From contig NZ_PEGH01000012.1 in NCBI RefSeq assembly GCF_002737755.1, positions 62,001-126,000 of the forward strand: a stretch of DNA of 64,000 nt. The letters are read 5' to 3'. Both the position numbers and the translations under genes were made by a program. The stretch comes from Caulobacter sp. BP25 (GTDB lineage: Bacteria; Pseudomonadota; Alphaproteobacteria; Caulobacterales; Caulobacteraceae). How positions within the stretch are numbered: the first letter of the stretch is position 1; each line of letters opens with the position of its first letter. This document shows, in pieces, positions 16,203 through 24,094 of this stretch. The notes beneath the pieces are model-generated. The model did not search any database and had not been told where the DNA came from. It saw only the letters and a program-made list of their open reading frames with translations.

Positions 16203-16625
16203 ATGTTCGAGGATCTTTTCCGCCAATTCTGGTGGCTGCTCTTCCCGCTGGCCGCGTTCGTCTTCGGCGCCTGGAAGAACTGGCTCGACTACAGGGCCAA
16301 TCAGGCGATGCTGGATCTGATCAAGACATACGCCGCTTCGGGGCGTGAGCCGCCAGCCCAGCTTTTGGCCCGGCTGGACAGGCGTTGGCGCGACTTCGAC
16401 GAACAGGACGAGGATCGTCCGCGTCATGGCTTTCGTTGGCGCCGCGAACGCACTTGGTACCGCGTGGTCCTGTTCGGCATGCTGAGCAGCGGGTTCGCTT
16501 TCGCGGCCGTCACCAATATCTACGGCGCGGGAGAAGCTTTCACGATCGTAGCCTTTGTTCTGGGCTCGATCTGTGTGGCCACGCTGGTCCAGGTCCTGCT
16601 GGATCGGAATGGGCCGACCGTCTGA
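16203..16625 (+). CDS. DUF6249-like membrane protein upstream of ECF sigma factor
   Basis: 140 residues. The first helix (FWWLLFPLAAFVFGAWKNW) and the GREPPAQLLARLDRRW helix repeat the preceding 60-residue protein; a basic and acidic linker and two further helices (YRVVLFGMLSSGFAFAAV and FTIVAFVLGSICVATLVQVL) follow. Its stop codon overlaps the start of the sigma factor (TGATG at 16623-16627), which implies translational coupling. It begins ten bases after the 60-residue gene. It might sense envelope state or hold the sigma factor module at the membrane; this is inference only. Confidence 0.83.
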   Translation: MFEDLFRQFWWLLFPLAAFVFGAWKNWLDYRANQAMLDLIKTYAASGREPPAQLLARLDRRWRDFDEQDEDRPRHGFRWRRERTWYRVVLFGMLSSGFAFAAVTNIYGAGEAFTIVAFVLGSICVATLVQVLLDRNGPTV

Positions 16626-17137
16626 TGGACGCCGCGCTCGTCAGACAGGCGCGCGCGGGTTCCCAGGCCGCTTTCGCCCGTCTCGTGGCGATCCATGAAA
16701 AGCCTTTGCGGGGCTTTCTTCGCAAGAGCGGCTGGATCGACGCGGACGATATCGCTCAGGAGGCCTTCGTGGGCGCCTGGTCTGGGCTCCACAAGTTGCG
16801 CGACGACGACGGGTTTCGGGCCTGGTTGTACGGCGTGGCCTGGAAGAAGGCTCTCTCCCAGAAGCGCGGCGCTCAGCGCGCGGCGGCTCGGGACGAGGCT
16901 TGGCGCGGCGAGCAGGAACTGGAAGCCACCGCCGAGGTCGGCGCGGAGGATCGCTTGGCGCTCGAGGCCGCCCTGGCGACCTTGACCGAGGATCAGCGGG
17001 CGTGTGTCACCCTTTGCCTGGGCCAGGCTTGGTCCCACGCCGAGGCGGCCGATGCGCTAGGGCTTCCCCTCGGCACCGTCAAATCGCATGTTACCCGTGG
17101 CCGCGAGCGGCTACTTTCGGTTCTAGGAGGCGCTTGA
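16625..17137 (+). CDS. ECF-type RNA polymerase sigma factor (cassette A)
   Basis: 170 residues. Region 2 starts at about residue 10 (AFARLVAIHEKPLRGFLRK) and has DADDIAQEAFVGAW for core binding and -10 recognition. Region 4 (about 110-165) has TLTEDQRACVTLCLGQAWSHAEAADALGLPLGTVKSHVTRGRERL, with the helix-turn-helix that reads the -35 element. No region 3, as expected for the group. ATG 16625 overlaps the upstream stop and its own stop overlaps the next ATG (17137), so three genes are coupled. The cytoplasmic domain SWSHAEAAdaLGLPLGTVKSH is close to that of cassette B, so the cassettes probably arose by duplication. Confidence 0.9.
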   Translation: MDAALVRQARAGSQAAFARLVAIHEKPLRGFLRKSGWIDADDIAQEAFVGAWSGLHKLRDDDGFRAWLYGVAWKKALSQKRGAQRAAARDEAWRGEQELEATAEVGAEDRLALEAALATLTEDQRACVTLCLGQAWSHAEAADALGLPLGTVKSHVTRGRERLLSVLGGA

Positions 17138-17445
17138 TGAGCCCCGACGATCAACTTTCCGCTTTCCTGGGGGAGACACCCAGGCAGAGCCGCGCTGATC
17201 TCTTCACGCTCGAAGTGATCAAGCGCGTCGAGCGTCGGGCCTTTTTTTCGCGCCTGGTGGTTGCTGCTGGCTGGGCGGCCGTTCTGGCCGTGGTCCTGTG
17301 GGCCTTCGCCCCGGTGCTTGATCTGGCGGTAGCCAAGCTCGCGCCGGCCCTGGCGCCGACGGCGACGTTGCTGGCTTTCGTGGCGGCGATCCTCATGATC
17401 TGTGGATCATCGGCTTGGCGTGGGACGGGTCTTTTCCCGCGTTAA
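17137..17445 (+). CDS. Putative membrane anti-sigma factor (cassette A)
   Basis: 102 residues starting in an ATGA-type overlap with the sigma factor. A cytoplasmic N-terminus of about 45 residues (FLGETPRQSRADLFTLEVIKRVERRAFF) precedes two membrane helices (VVAAGWAAVLAVVLWAF and PTATLLAFVAAILMICG). It lacks the HxxxCxxC zinc-binding anti-sigma motif. The call rests on position and layout: small membrane proteins that follow ECF genes directly usually bind the sigma factor with the N-terminal helix. The protein after the second sigma factor has the same arrangement. Confidence 0.7.
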   Translation: MSPDDQLSAFLGETPRQSRADLFTLEVIKRVERRAFFSRLVVAAGWAAVLAVVLWAFAPVLDLAVAKLAPALAPTATLLAFVAAILMICGSSAWRGTGLFPR

Positions 17446-17562
17446 GCCCGCCTTACGAAAGTTTCATCCCGGCGGGCGCCTCCAAACAGAGCCGTGAACG
17501 CCTCTTACTTGTGAAGGCGGCGCTTGGGGGCGTCGCTCCACGAAATCCAGGAGGATTGAGTC

Positions 17563-17949
17563 ATGGGTCCTGAAATCATTGTCCCGATCGGCGCCTTCGC
17601 CATGGTCGTCGCCATCGTCGTGCTGCCGTTCTACTTCAAGAGCAAGGAGCGTCGCGAGATGCAGGCCACGGTCCGCGCCGCCATCGAAAAGGGCCAGCCC
17701 CTTCCGCCCGAGGTCATCGAAACCCTGACCAAGAGCGTCAAGCTGCCGCCCAGCCGCCTGCGCGACCTGCGCACCGGCGTCATCTGGCTGGCCGTGGGCA
17801 TCGGCGTGGCGCTGGCCACTTACTTCGGCGACTTCCTCGATGGGGATGGTGACTTCGACGGCTTCGCCATCGCCAGCATTCCGGCGGTGATCGGCGTCGC
17901 CTACATCGTCCTCAGCTTCTTCAATCCGAACAAGGAGCCGCGGGTCTAG
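17563..17949 (+). CDS. DUF6249 family membrane protein
   Basis: 128 residues. Helix one (IIVPIGAFAMVVAIVVLPFYF) is followed by SKERREMQATVRAAIEKGQPLPPEVIETL, the juxtamembrane motif shared with the two proteins at 16010 and 16203 (a helix, then G-x-x-x-P). Two more helices follow (GVIWLAVGIGVALATYF and ASIPAVIGVAYIVLSFF), with an acidic loop DGDGDFDG between them. It is separated by 117 bp from cassette A and by 30 bp from the second sigma factor, whose transcription it probably leads. AGGAGG precedes the ATG at a normal distance. Function is unknown; DUF6249 proteins often sit next to ECF sigma factors in Caulobacterales, to my knowledge. Confidence 0.85.
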   Translation: MGPEIIVPIGAFAMVVAIVVLPFYFKSKERREMQATVRAAIEKGQPLPPEVIETLTKSVKLPPSRLRDLRTGVIWLAVGIGVALATYFGDFLDGDGDFDGFAIASIPAVIGVAYIVLSFFNPNKEPRV

Positions 17950-17979
17950 CGCCCGGAGCCTTGGGAGGGGCTTGAAACC

Positions 17980-18555
17980 ATGGGCGCTCAAAGCCCGCCA
18001 ACCGGTCACGATATCGAACTCGCCGCAAAGGCGGCGAGCGGCGATCGTCAGGCCTACGGAGAGCTGGTCCGGCGTCATGGTTCCGCTGTGCGCGGCCTGC
18101 TGCGGCGGCTCGGCGCCGACTCAGCGACGGCCGACGACCTGGCCCAGGACGCCTTCATCACCGGCTTCGAGCAGGTGGCGGAGTTCCGGGGCGAGGGGAC
18201 CTTCGCCGGTTGGATCAAGAAGATCGCCGCGCGGCTCTATCTGAAGAAGGTCAAGCGCGAGGCGCGATTGATCTTTTCGGACACGATCGAGCCAGCGGAG
18301 GAGCTCGGGGGGCGGGACGCGTCGGGAGACGCCGCTAGCCGCATTGACCTCGACGACGCGCTCAAGGCGCTCTCTCGCGGCGAACGGCTCTGTGTCTCGC
18401 TCTGCTACGGGGCCGACTGGTCCCACGCCGAGGCGGCCGAGGCCTTGAACCTCCCGATCGGCACGGTCAAATCCCATGTCAAACGTGGTCTGGATAAACT
18501 CCGGGCGAAGCTCGCCCGACCCGAGGAGGGGGCGAGGAGGGAAGCGCATGGCTGA
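17980..18555 (+). CDS. ECF-type RNA polymerase sigma factor (cassette B)
   Basis: 191 residues. Region 2 covers about 15-80 (AYGELVRRHGSAVRGLLRRLG, TADDLAQDAFITGFEQV, then GWIKKIAARLYLKK). Region 4 is about 125-180 (LSRGERLCVSLCYGADWSHAEAAEALNLPIGTVKSHVKRGLDKLR). Region 4 is clearly related to that of the sigma factor at 16625, supporting duplication of the whole module. The N-terminal extension of about 14 residues is short and probably disordered. The stop codon lies within the start of the next gene (8-base overlap), so sigma and anti-sigma are translated together. Confidence 0.9.
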   Translation: MGAQSPPTGHDIELAAKAASGDRQAYGELVRRHGSAVRGLLRRLGADSATADDLAQDAFITGFEQVAEFRGEGTFAGWIKKIAARLYLKKVKREARLIFSDTIEPAEELGGRDASGDAASRIDLDDALKALSRGERLCVSLCYGADWSHAEAAEALNLPIGTVKSHVKRGLDKLRAKLARPEEGARREAHG

Positions 18556-18928
18556 ATCCGATTTCGAAGCCCAGTTGACCCGTCTGTTCGCCGAGCCGCC
18601 GTCATTCCCGGACGCGCCGCTGTTCAACGCCGAAGTCGCCGCCAAACTCGACCGAGGCTGGGCGATGAGACGACTATTCATCGGCGGCGCGGGAACCGTG
18701 GCGGGCCTTTTCGGCGCGTTCCAGATTCTGTCCACGCGCTTCGCGGACGAGATCGCCCAGCTGTCTCGCAACGGGGGTCACAATCTCGAGGCCGAGTACA
18801 GCGTGGGTGTCGCCAAGATCAATTCCGTGCTGACCACGCCCGCCAGCGCCGAGGCGGTTTGGCTTGCGGCGGCCTTGGCGGTGGTTGCGCTGGCCTTTGT
18901 CGTAACGCGTCTCGTCGAGGAGCTTTAG
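18548..18928 (+). CDS. Putative membrane anti-sigma factor (cassette B)
   Basis: 126 residues beginning inside the sigma factor gene. The N-terminus (FEAQLTRLFAEPPSFPDAPLFNAEVAAKLDRGW) is a short cytoplasmic region typical of proteins that mask an ECF sigma factor. A first membrane helix (IGGAGTVAGLFGAFQIL) leads to a periplasmic stretch of about 50 residues, and a second helix (AVWLAAALAVVALAFVV) returns to the cytoplasm. No zinc motif is present. The call is based on position, overlap and topology, not on a recognised domain. Confidence 0.7.
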   Translation: MAESDFEAQLTRLFAEPPSFPDAPLFNAEVAAKLDRGWAMRRLFIGGAGTVAGLFGAFQILSTRFADEIAQLSRNGGHNLEAEYSVGVAKINSVLTTPASAEAVWLAAALAVVALAFVVTRLVEEL

Positions 18929-19006
18929 GCGGCTTATCGTTGTTCATGTTGCGGCGCGGCGCGATCCGGCCCACAAACGGCGCCCAATCGCGTTGCTTGA
19001 GGAGCG

Positions 19007-19840
19007 TTGGTCCTGTCCGCTCACCGTGAAGAGACGGTTCGCCGTCTGGCTGCCCCTGACATCGCCGCCCGCAAGGGCGGCAAGCCGATCGTATGCCTGA
19101 CAGCGTACACGGCCCCCGTGGCGGCCGCGCTCGACGACGCCTGCGATGTGCTGCTGGTCGGCGACTCCGTCGGCATGGTCGTCCACGGCCTGCCCAACAC
19201 CGTCGGCGTGACCCTGGATATGATGATCCTGCACGGCCAGGCGGTCATGAGGGGCTCTCGGAAGGCGATGGTCGTGATCGACATGCCGTTCGGCTCGTAC
19301 GAGGCCTCGCACGAGGAGGCCTACGCCAACGCCGTGCGGATCATGAAGGAGACCGGCGCCCAAGCTGTGAAGGTCGAGAGCGGGCCGACGGTGCCCCAGA
19401 CGATCGCCTACCTGACCCAGCGCGGGGTTCCGGTGATGGGTCATGTTGGCCTGCGTCCCCAGGCTGTGCTGCTGGAAGGCGGCTTCAAGGCCAAGGGCAA
19501 GGATGAGGCCGGCTGGCTCAAGGTGCTGGAGGAGGCGCGTCTGACGGCCGAGGCGGGCGCCTTCGCGATCGTGGTCGAAGGTGTCGCCGAGGGCCTGGCG
19601 CGCGAAGTGACCGAGGCGGTCGGCGTGCCGACCATCGGCATCGGCGCCTCGGCGGCGTGCGACGGTCAGGTGCTGGTAGTCGACGACATGTTGGGCCTGT
19701 TCGACTGGACCCCGAAATTCGTGCGCCGCTACGCCGATCTCAAGGGCGAAATCCAGCGTGCGGCGGCCCAGTACGCCCGCGACGTGCAGGACCGGAGCTT
19801 CCCGGGCGAGGCCGAGACCTACTACGCCAAGAAGGCCTGA
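19007..19840 (+). CDS. panB: Ketopantoate hydroxymethyltransferase
   Basis: 277 residues, the usual size for PanB. It transfers a hydroxymethyl group from methylenetetrahydrofolate to 2-oxoisovalerate, the first committed step of pantothenate synthesis. Key motifs are LTAYTAPVA, LLVGDSVGMVVHG (metal-binding Asp and Ser), VVIDMPFGSYE, KVESG, PVMGHVGLRPQ and VPTIGIGASAACDGQVLVVDDMLG. The start is unclear: TTG 19007 has GAGGAG only two bases upstream, while CTG 19013 would give the better spacing; no ATG is available near. It is not next to panC. The following YfgM-like gene starts 174 bp later. Confidence 0.93.
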   Translation: MVLSAHREETVRRLAAPDIAARKGGKPIVCLTAYTAPVAAALDDACDVLLVGDSVGMVVHGLPNTVGVTLDMMILHGQAVMRGSRKAMVVIDMPFGSYEASHEEAYANAVRIMKETGAQAVKVESGPTVPQTIAYLTQRGVPVMGHVGLRPQAVLLEGGFKAKGKDEAGWLKVLEEARLTAEAGAFAIVVEGVAEGLAREVTEAVGVPTIGIGASAACDGQVLVVDDMLGLFDWTPKFVRRYADLKGEIQRAAAQYARDVQDRSFPGEAETYYAKKA

Positions 19841-20014
19841 CCCCTCATGACCGATCGCAAAGCGGCGGGCGTTGCGGCAGGGCGCGGCACGCTATAGGTT
19901 CGCCGCCTCGGCGAGCGGCCCTTCGTCCGCCACAATCTGTCTTAAACCAGCGATGTCGGCCCGGTTCGTGCGCGACGTCCCTTGGCCTCACCGCCTGTTC
20001 TGGAGCCTCGTTTC

Positions 20015-20776
20015 GTGGTCGATGTTTTTGACGAAGTCGAAGAACAGCTCCGAGCGGAGCGCTACAAGTCGCTCGCCGCCAAGTCTTTGCCCTGGGTCAT
20101 CGCGGCGGTCGCCGCGGCCGTGATCGGCGTTGGCGGCTATTGGGGTTGGAAGTCCTATCAGACCAGCCAGGCCGACAAGGCGTCCGAGGCCTACCAGGCC
20201 GCGCTGGAGACCGCCCAAACCGCAGGCCCGCTCAAGGCGTTCGGCCAGTTCAAGGCTGTCGCCGACGGCGACGCGCGCGGCTACAAAGCCCTGGCGCTGC
20301 TGCAGATGGGTGACATCCGCATCCAAGAGAACAAGGCTAAGGAAGCCGTCGCCTATTTCGACGAGGCCGCCAAGGCCGCGCCCGATGCAATCCTTGGTGA
20401 TCTTGCCCGCCTCAAATCCGCCTTCGCGCTGATGGACACCGCGTCCTACAAGGACATTGAGTCGAGGTTGACGCCTTTGGCGGGAGAAAAGAGCCCTTAC
20501 CGCGTGTACGCCAAGGAAGCCCTGGCCTTCGCCAAGCTTCAGGCTGGCGATGTCGCAGGCGCGAAGGGCGATTTTGTGGTGCTCGCCAATTCGCTGGACA
20601 ACACGTCTGATGAAGTCCGCCAGCGCGCCCAGGCCGCGATGCAACTGATCGACTCAGGCACGGCCAAGGATTTGGCCGCAGCGGTGAAGGCCGCCGCCAG
20701 CTTGCCGGCTATGCCGCCTCTCGGCCAGCTGCCGTCCACCGTGGCCCCTAGCGCCGCCCCCAACGCCGTTCAATGA
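20015..20776 (+). CDS. YfgM-like tetratricopeptide protein, single membrane anchor
   Basis: 253 residues. A cytoplasmic N-terminus (VFDEVEEQLRAERYKSLAAK) precedes one membrane helix (WVIAAVAAAVIGVGGYWGW); the rest is periplasmic and has TPR-like helices (for example YKALALLQMGDIRIQENKAKEAVAYFDEAAK). This is the architecture of YfgM, an ancillary SecYEG-associated chaperone adaptor. As in E. coli, the gene is directly followed by bamB and then der. GTG 20015 is chosen because GGAG lies nine bases upstream; TTG 19982 is the alternative. The end overlaps bamB by four bases (ATGA). Confidence 0.85.
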   Translation: MVDVFDEVEEQLRAERYKSLAAKSLPWVIAAVAAAVIGVGGYWGWKSYQTSQADKASEAYQAALETAQTAGPLKAFGQFKAVADGDARGYKALALLQMGDIRIQENKAKEAVAYFDEAAKAAPDAILGDLARLKSAFALMDTASYKDIESRLTPLAGEKSPYRVYAKEALAFAKLQAGDVAGAKGDFVVLANSLDNTSDEVRQRAQAAMQLIDSGTAKDLAAAVKAAASLPAMPPLGQLPSTVAPSAAPNAVQ

Positions 20777-22203
20777 GCCGCCTTATGATGTCCAAGCGTT
20801 CCGTCGCCCTGGTGGCGCTGATGTCGGCCTCCGTGGTCGTCAGCGGCTGCTCGACGGTCTCCAAGCTCAATCCGTTCAACAAGGACGACGAGAACAAGAG
20901 CACCGCCAGCCAAGGCCAGCGCATCTCGGTCATCGCCTTCGATCAGAAGGTCGAGGCCAACGAATCGTTGAAGGGCGCTGACTTTTTCCTGCCCGATCCG
21001 GTCGCCCAGACCGAATGGCGCCTGCCGGGCGGCAATCCTGAGCAATCCGTCGAACACGTCGACGCGGGCAAGGCCTTCGAGGTCGCCTGGAAGCGCGGCT
21101 TTGGCAAGAAGGGCGGTCGCACGTTCCACGTCACGGCCCCGCCGGTGTCCGCCGGAGATCGCATCTACGTCATGGACGGCGCGGCCGAGGTCGCGGCGCT
21201 TGACGCCAAGACCGGTTCGACCGTGTGGCGCAAGGACCTGCGTCCCGCTGCGGGCCCGACTCTGAAAGGCGGTTTCCTGGGCTTGCTGCCCAAGAAGAAC
21301 GACCGCCTGGGATTTGGCGGTGGCCTGGCCCTTGGGCCTGACAACAAGCTGTACGTCGCATCGGGCTACCGTTTCGTGGCCCAGATCGACTCGGCCACCG
21401 GCGCTCTAGGCTGGACGCAGCAAAGCTCGACCCCGATCCATGCCGCGCCCACCGTCGTCGACGGCCGGGTGTTCGTGGTCTCGACTGACAACGAACTCCT
21501 GACCTTCGACGCCGCCACCGGCGCGCCGGGTTGGACCTATCAGGCGCTCAGCGAGCCGGCGCGCATCCTGGCCGCTTCCACGCCCGCCGTCAGCGGCGAC
21601 ACCGTGGTCGCTGGCTTCGCCTCGGGCGAGTTGGTGGCCCTGCGCGCCGCCAACGGCAACGATCTTTGGAACGAGGCGCTGAGCCGCGCCAGCCGCACGA
21701 ACGCCCTGTCGGAAATCCGGGACATCCCTGGCCGTCCGGTCATCTACAAGGGTGATGTCTTCGCCGTCAGCCACTCGGGCGTCTTCGCCGCCACCGACCT
21801 GCGCACGGGTCAGGCCCGCTGGAGCCTGCCGGTCACCGCCATCACGACTCCTTGGGTCGCAGGCGATGTCGTCTATGTCGTGGACAAGGCTGGCCAGGTC
21901 ATCTGCGTCTCGCGCGAGAGCGGTTCGGTCTATTGGATCCAGGACCTCAACAACACCGAGTCCCTGACCAAGAAGCAGAAGAAGAAGCGCGCCAAGCGTC
22001 CGATCCTGTGGTCGACGCCGATCCTGGCCAATGGCCGCCTGATCACGGTCTCCAGCCAGGGCGAGGCCGTCGCGCTGAACGCCAAGACCGGCGCCAAGGA
22101 AAAGACCCTCAAGATCGGCTCGCCCGTTCTGATCAACCCGATCGCGGTCGGCAACATGATCTACGTGGTCACGGACGACGCCGAACTGGTCGCCATCCGC
22201 TGA
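20773..22203 (+). CDS. bamB: Outer membrane protein assembly factor BamB
   Basis: 476 residues. The N-terminus is a lipoprotein signal with lipobox VSGC (C26), so the mature protein is anchored in the outer membrane. The rest is an eight-bladed PQQ-type beta-propeller with repeated GxxhhALDAKTGxxxW units (EVAALDAKTGSTVWR, ELLTFDAATGAPGW, ELVALRAANGNDLW, GVFAATDLRTGQARW). BamB assists BamA in folding outer-membrane barrels. It overlaps the YfgM-like gene by ATGA and is followed by a hairpin terminator and der. The length is greater than that of E. coli BamB (392 residues), partly because of a charged insert KKQKKKRAKRP near 400. Confidence 0.92.
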   Translation: MSRLMMSKRSVALVALMSASVVVSGCSTVSKLNPFNKDDENKSTASQGQRISVIAFDQKVEANESLKGADFFLPDPVAQTEWRLPGGNPEQSVEHVDAGKAFEVAWKRGFGKKGGRTFHVTAPPVSAGDRIYVMDGAAEVAALDAKTGSTVWRKDLRPAAGPTLKGGFLGLLPKKNDRLGFGGGLALGPDNKLYVASGYRFVAQIDSATGALGWTQQSSTPIHAAPTVVDGRVFVVSTDNELLTFDAATGAPGWTYQALSEPARILAASTPAVSGDTVVAGFASGELVALRAANGNDLWNEALSRASRTNALSEIRDIPGRPVIYKGDVFAVSHSGVFAATDLRTGQARWSLPVTAITTPWVAGDVVYVVDKAGQVICVSRESGSVYWIQDLNNTESLTKKQKKKRAKRPILWSTPILANGRLITVSSQGEAVALNAKTGAKEKTLKIGSPVLINPIAVGNMIYVVTDDAELVAIR

Positions 22204-22249
22204 TCCTTCGGCCCTTTCGCGGGGGCGGAAAGACAATCAAACGCCTTCG

Positions 22250-22289
22250 GGCCCGGGACGGTGAGAGCCGGCCCGGGCCTTCGCTTTTG
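22250..22289 (+). terminator. Likely terminator between bamB and der
   Basis: GGCCCGGG (22250-22257) pairs with CCCGGGCC (22272-22279), with an inner CGG/CCG pair across one A-G mismatch. TTCGCTTTTG follows. The T run is short, so termination may be partial, and der may still be read from the bamB promoter. Confidence 0.6.
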
Positions 22290-22321
22290 CGAAGAGGGCC
22301 AAAATCGACTACTGGACGCCT

Positions 22322-24091
22322 ATGCCTTTGAAACTCGCGATCGTCGGCCGGCCCAATGTGGGCAAGTCCACGCTGTTCAACCGTCTTGCCGGCAAGAAGC
22401 TGGCCATCGTCGACGACCAGCCGGGGGTGACCCGCGATCGTCGCTACGCCGACGGCCGCTTGGGCGACCTGGACCTGCAACTGATCGACACCGCCGGCTT
22501 CGAGGACGTCGCCGACGAGAGCCTGGAAGCGCGCATGCGCGCCCAGACCGAGCTGGCGATCGAGGAAGCCGACCTCTCGCTGTTCATCTACGACGCCCGC
22601 GAAGGCGTCACGCCCTTGGACGAGGTGTTCGCCACCCTGCTGCGCCGTCGCGGCAAGCCCGTGATCATCGCCGCCAACAAGGCCGAGGGTAAAGCGGGCC
22701 AGTCGGGCATCGGCGAAGCCTACAAGCTGGGTCTGGGCGAGCCGATCCCGATCTCGGGCGAGCACGGCGAAGGCATGGCCGAGCTCTACGCCGCCATGCT
22801 GGCCGCCGTGCCCGAAGACCAGTATTCCGACGACGAGGATGACGAGGACAAGCCGATCCGGCTGGCCATCGTCGGCCGTCCGAACGCCGGCAAGTCCACC
22901 CTGATCAACCGCCTGATCGGCGAGCAACGCCTGCTGACCGGTCCCGAGGCCGGCATCACCCGCGACTCGATCTCGGTCGACTGGGTCTGGGGCGACAAGA
23001 AGGTCCGCCTGGTCGACACCGCCGGCCTGCGCAAGAAGGCCAAGGTTCAGGAGAAGCTGGAGAAGCTCTCCACTCAGGACACCATCCGCGCCATCACCTT
23101 CGCTGAGGTCGTGGTGCTGGTAATGGACGCCACCCATCCGTTCGAGATCCAGGACCTGCAGATCGCCGACCTGACCGAGCGGGAAGGGCGGGCGCTGGTG
23201 TTCGTCCTGGCCAAATGGGATCTGATCGAGGATCAGGCCGGCACCCTGGCCGCGTTCCGGGAACATGCCGAGCGGATGCTGCCCCAGGTGCGCGGCGCGC
23301 CGGTGGTGGCGCTGTCGGGTGAGACCGGCAGCGGCGTCAACAAGCTGATGCCGGCCGTGCTGAAGATCCACAAGGACTGGTCGACCAAGGTCAAGACGCG
23401 AGACCTGAACGACTGGCTGCAGATGGCCATGCAGCGCCACCCGCCGCCCGCCGTCAGCGGCCGCCGGGTAAAGCCGAAATACATGGCCCAGACCAAGGCT
23501 CGCCCACCGACCTTCGTGCTGTTTTCCAGCCGCGCCGACCAGATGCCCGATCACTATCGGCGCTATCTGATCAACTCCCTGCGCGAGAGCTTCGACCTGC
23601 CGGGGGTGCCGCTGCGCATCACCATCAAGTCGGGCGCGAACCCCTATGCCGACGGCGAGGCCAAGGGCCACAGCGGCCGTGGCAAGCGCGAGTTCGAGCG
23701 GCGCGAGCGCGAGGAAGAACGCATCCGCGCTTCCCGCAATACGGTCAAGAAATCCAAGCGCCTGGCCGACGAAGCCGCCGCCAAGGCTGCGGCGGAAGCA
23801 GGTCTGCCCGATCCGACGCTGAAGCAGCCCGTCAAGAAGAAGGCTCCCGCCGCTCCGAAGGCCGCCCCAAGGGGCGCCGCCGGGGACGCGCCGCCCGCCG
23901 AACCCGGCAAGGCCGCCGTCAAATCGGTGAAGGCCAAGGGGCCCCGCGTTCAGAAAAAGGTCTCGACGACGCCAAGCTACAAGGTTGGCGTCAAGTCGGC
24001 CGGCGGAAAGGCCGGAGCGCCGCGCAGGCCAGCAGCGGGCTCGCGAACCGTGCGCGGCAACACGGGTCCAGGACGCCCCAAGGGCCGATAA
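22322..24091 (+). CDS. der: Ribosome-assembly GTPase Der (EngA) with basic C-terminal extension
   Basis: 589 residues. Two GTPase domains in tandem: G1 [10 protein letters not shown]3 DTAGFED in the first (about 1-165) and G1 [10 protein letters not shown]3 [10 protein letters not shown] with later AKWD in the second (about 178-360). In the first domain the G4 motif reads ANKAE rather than NKxD. A KH-like domain follows (to about 455), ending [13 protein letters not shown]. Der is needed for 50S subunit maturation. The last about 130 residues are unusual: a charged helix ([19 protein letters not shown]) then low-complexity Lys/Ala/Pro/Arg, which typical Der proteins (about 490) lack. Gene order yfgM-bamB-der is conserved with E. 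coli. Confidence 0.96.
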   Translation: MPLKLAIVGRPNVGKSTLFNRLAGKKLAIVDDQPGVTRDRRYADGRLGDLDLQLIDTAGFEDVADESLEARMRAQTELAIEEADLSLFIYDAREGVTPLDEVFATLLRRRGKPVIIAANKAEGKAGQSGIGEAYKLGLGEPIPISGEHGEGMAELYAAMLAAVPEDQYSDDEDDEDKPIRLAIVGRPNAGKSTLINRLIGEQRLLTGPEAGITRDSISVDWVWGDKKVRLVDTAGLRKKAKVQEKLEKLSTQDTIRAITFAEVVVLVMDATHPFEIQDLQIADLTEREGRALVFVLAKWDLIEDQAGTLAAFREHAERMLPQVRGAPVVALSGETGSGVNKLMPAVLKIHKDWSTKVKTRDLNDWLQMAMQRHPPPAVSGRRVKPKYMAQTKARPPTFVLFSSRADQMPDHYRRYLINSLRESFDLPGVPLRITIKSGANPYADGEAKGHSGRGKREFERREREEERIRASRNTVKKSKRLADEAAAKAAAEAGLPDPTLKQPVKKKAPAAPKAAPRGAAGDAPPAEPGKAAVKSVKAKGPRVQKKVSTTPSYKVGVKSAGGKAGAPRRPAAGSRTVRGNTGPGRPKGR

Positions 24092-24094
24092 ACC

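Noticed and set aside
22169..23671. Open frame of 500 codons on the minus strand
   Set aside because: Antisense to der and the end of bamB. Both have clear conserved motifs on the plus strand.
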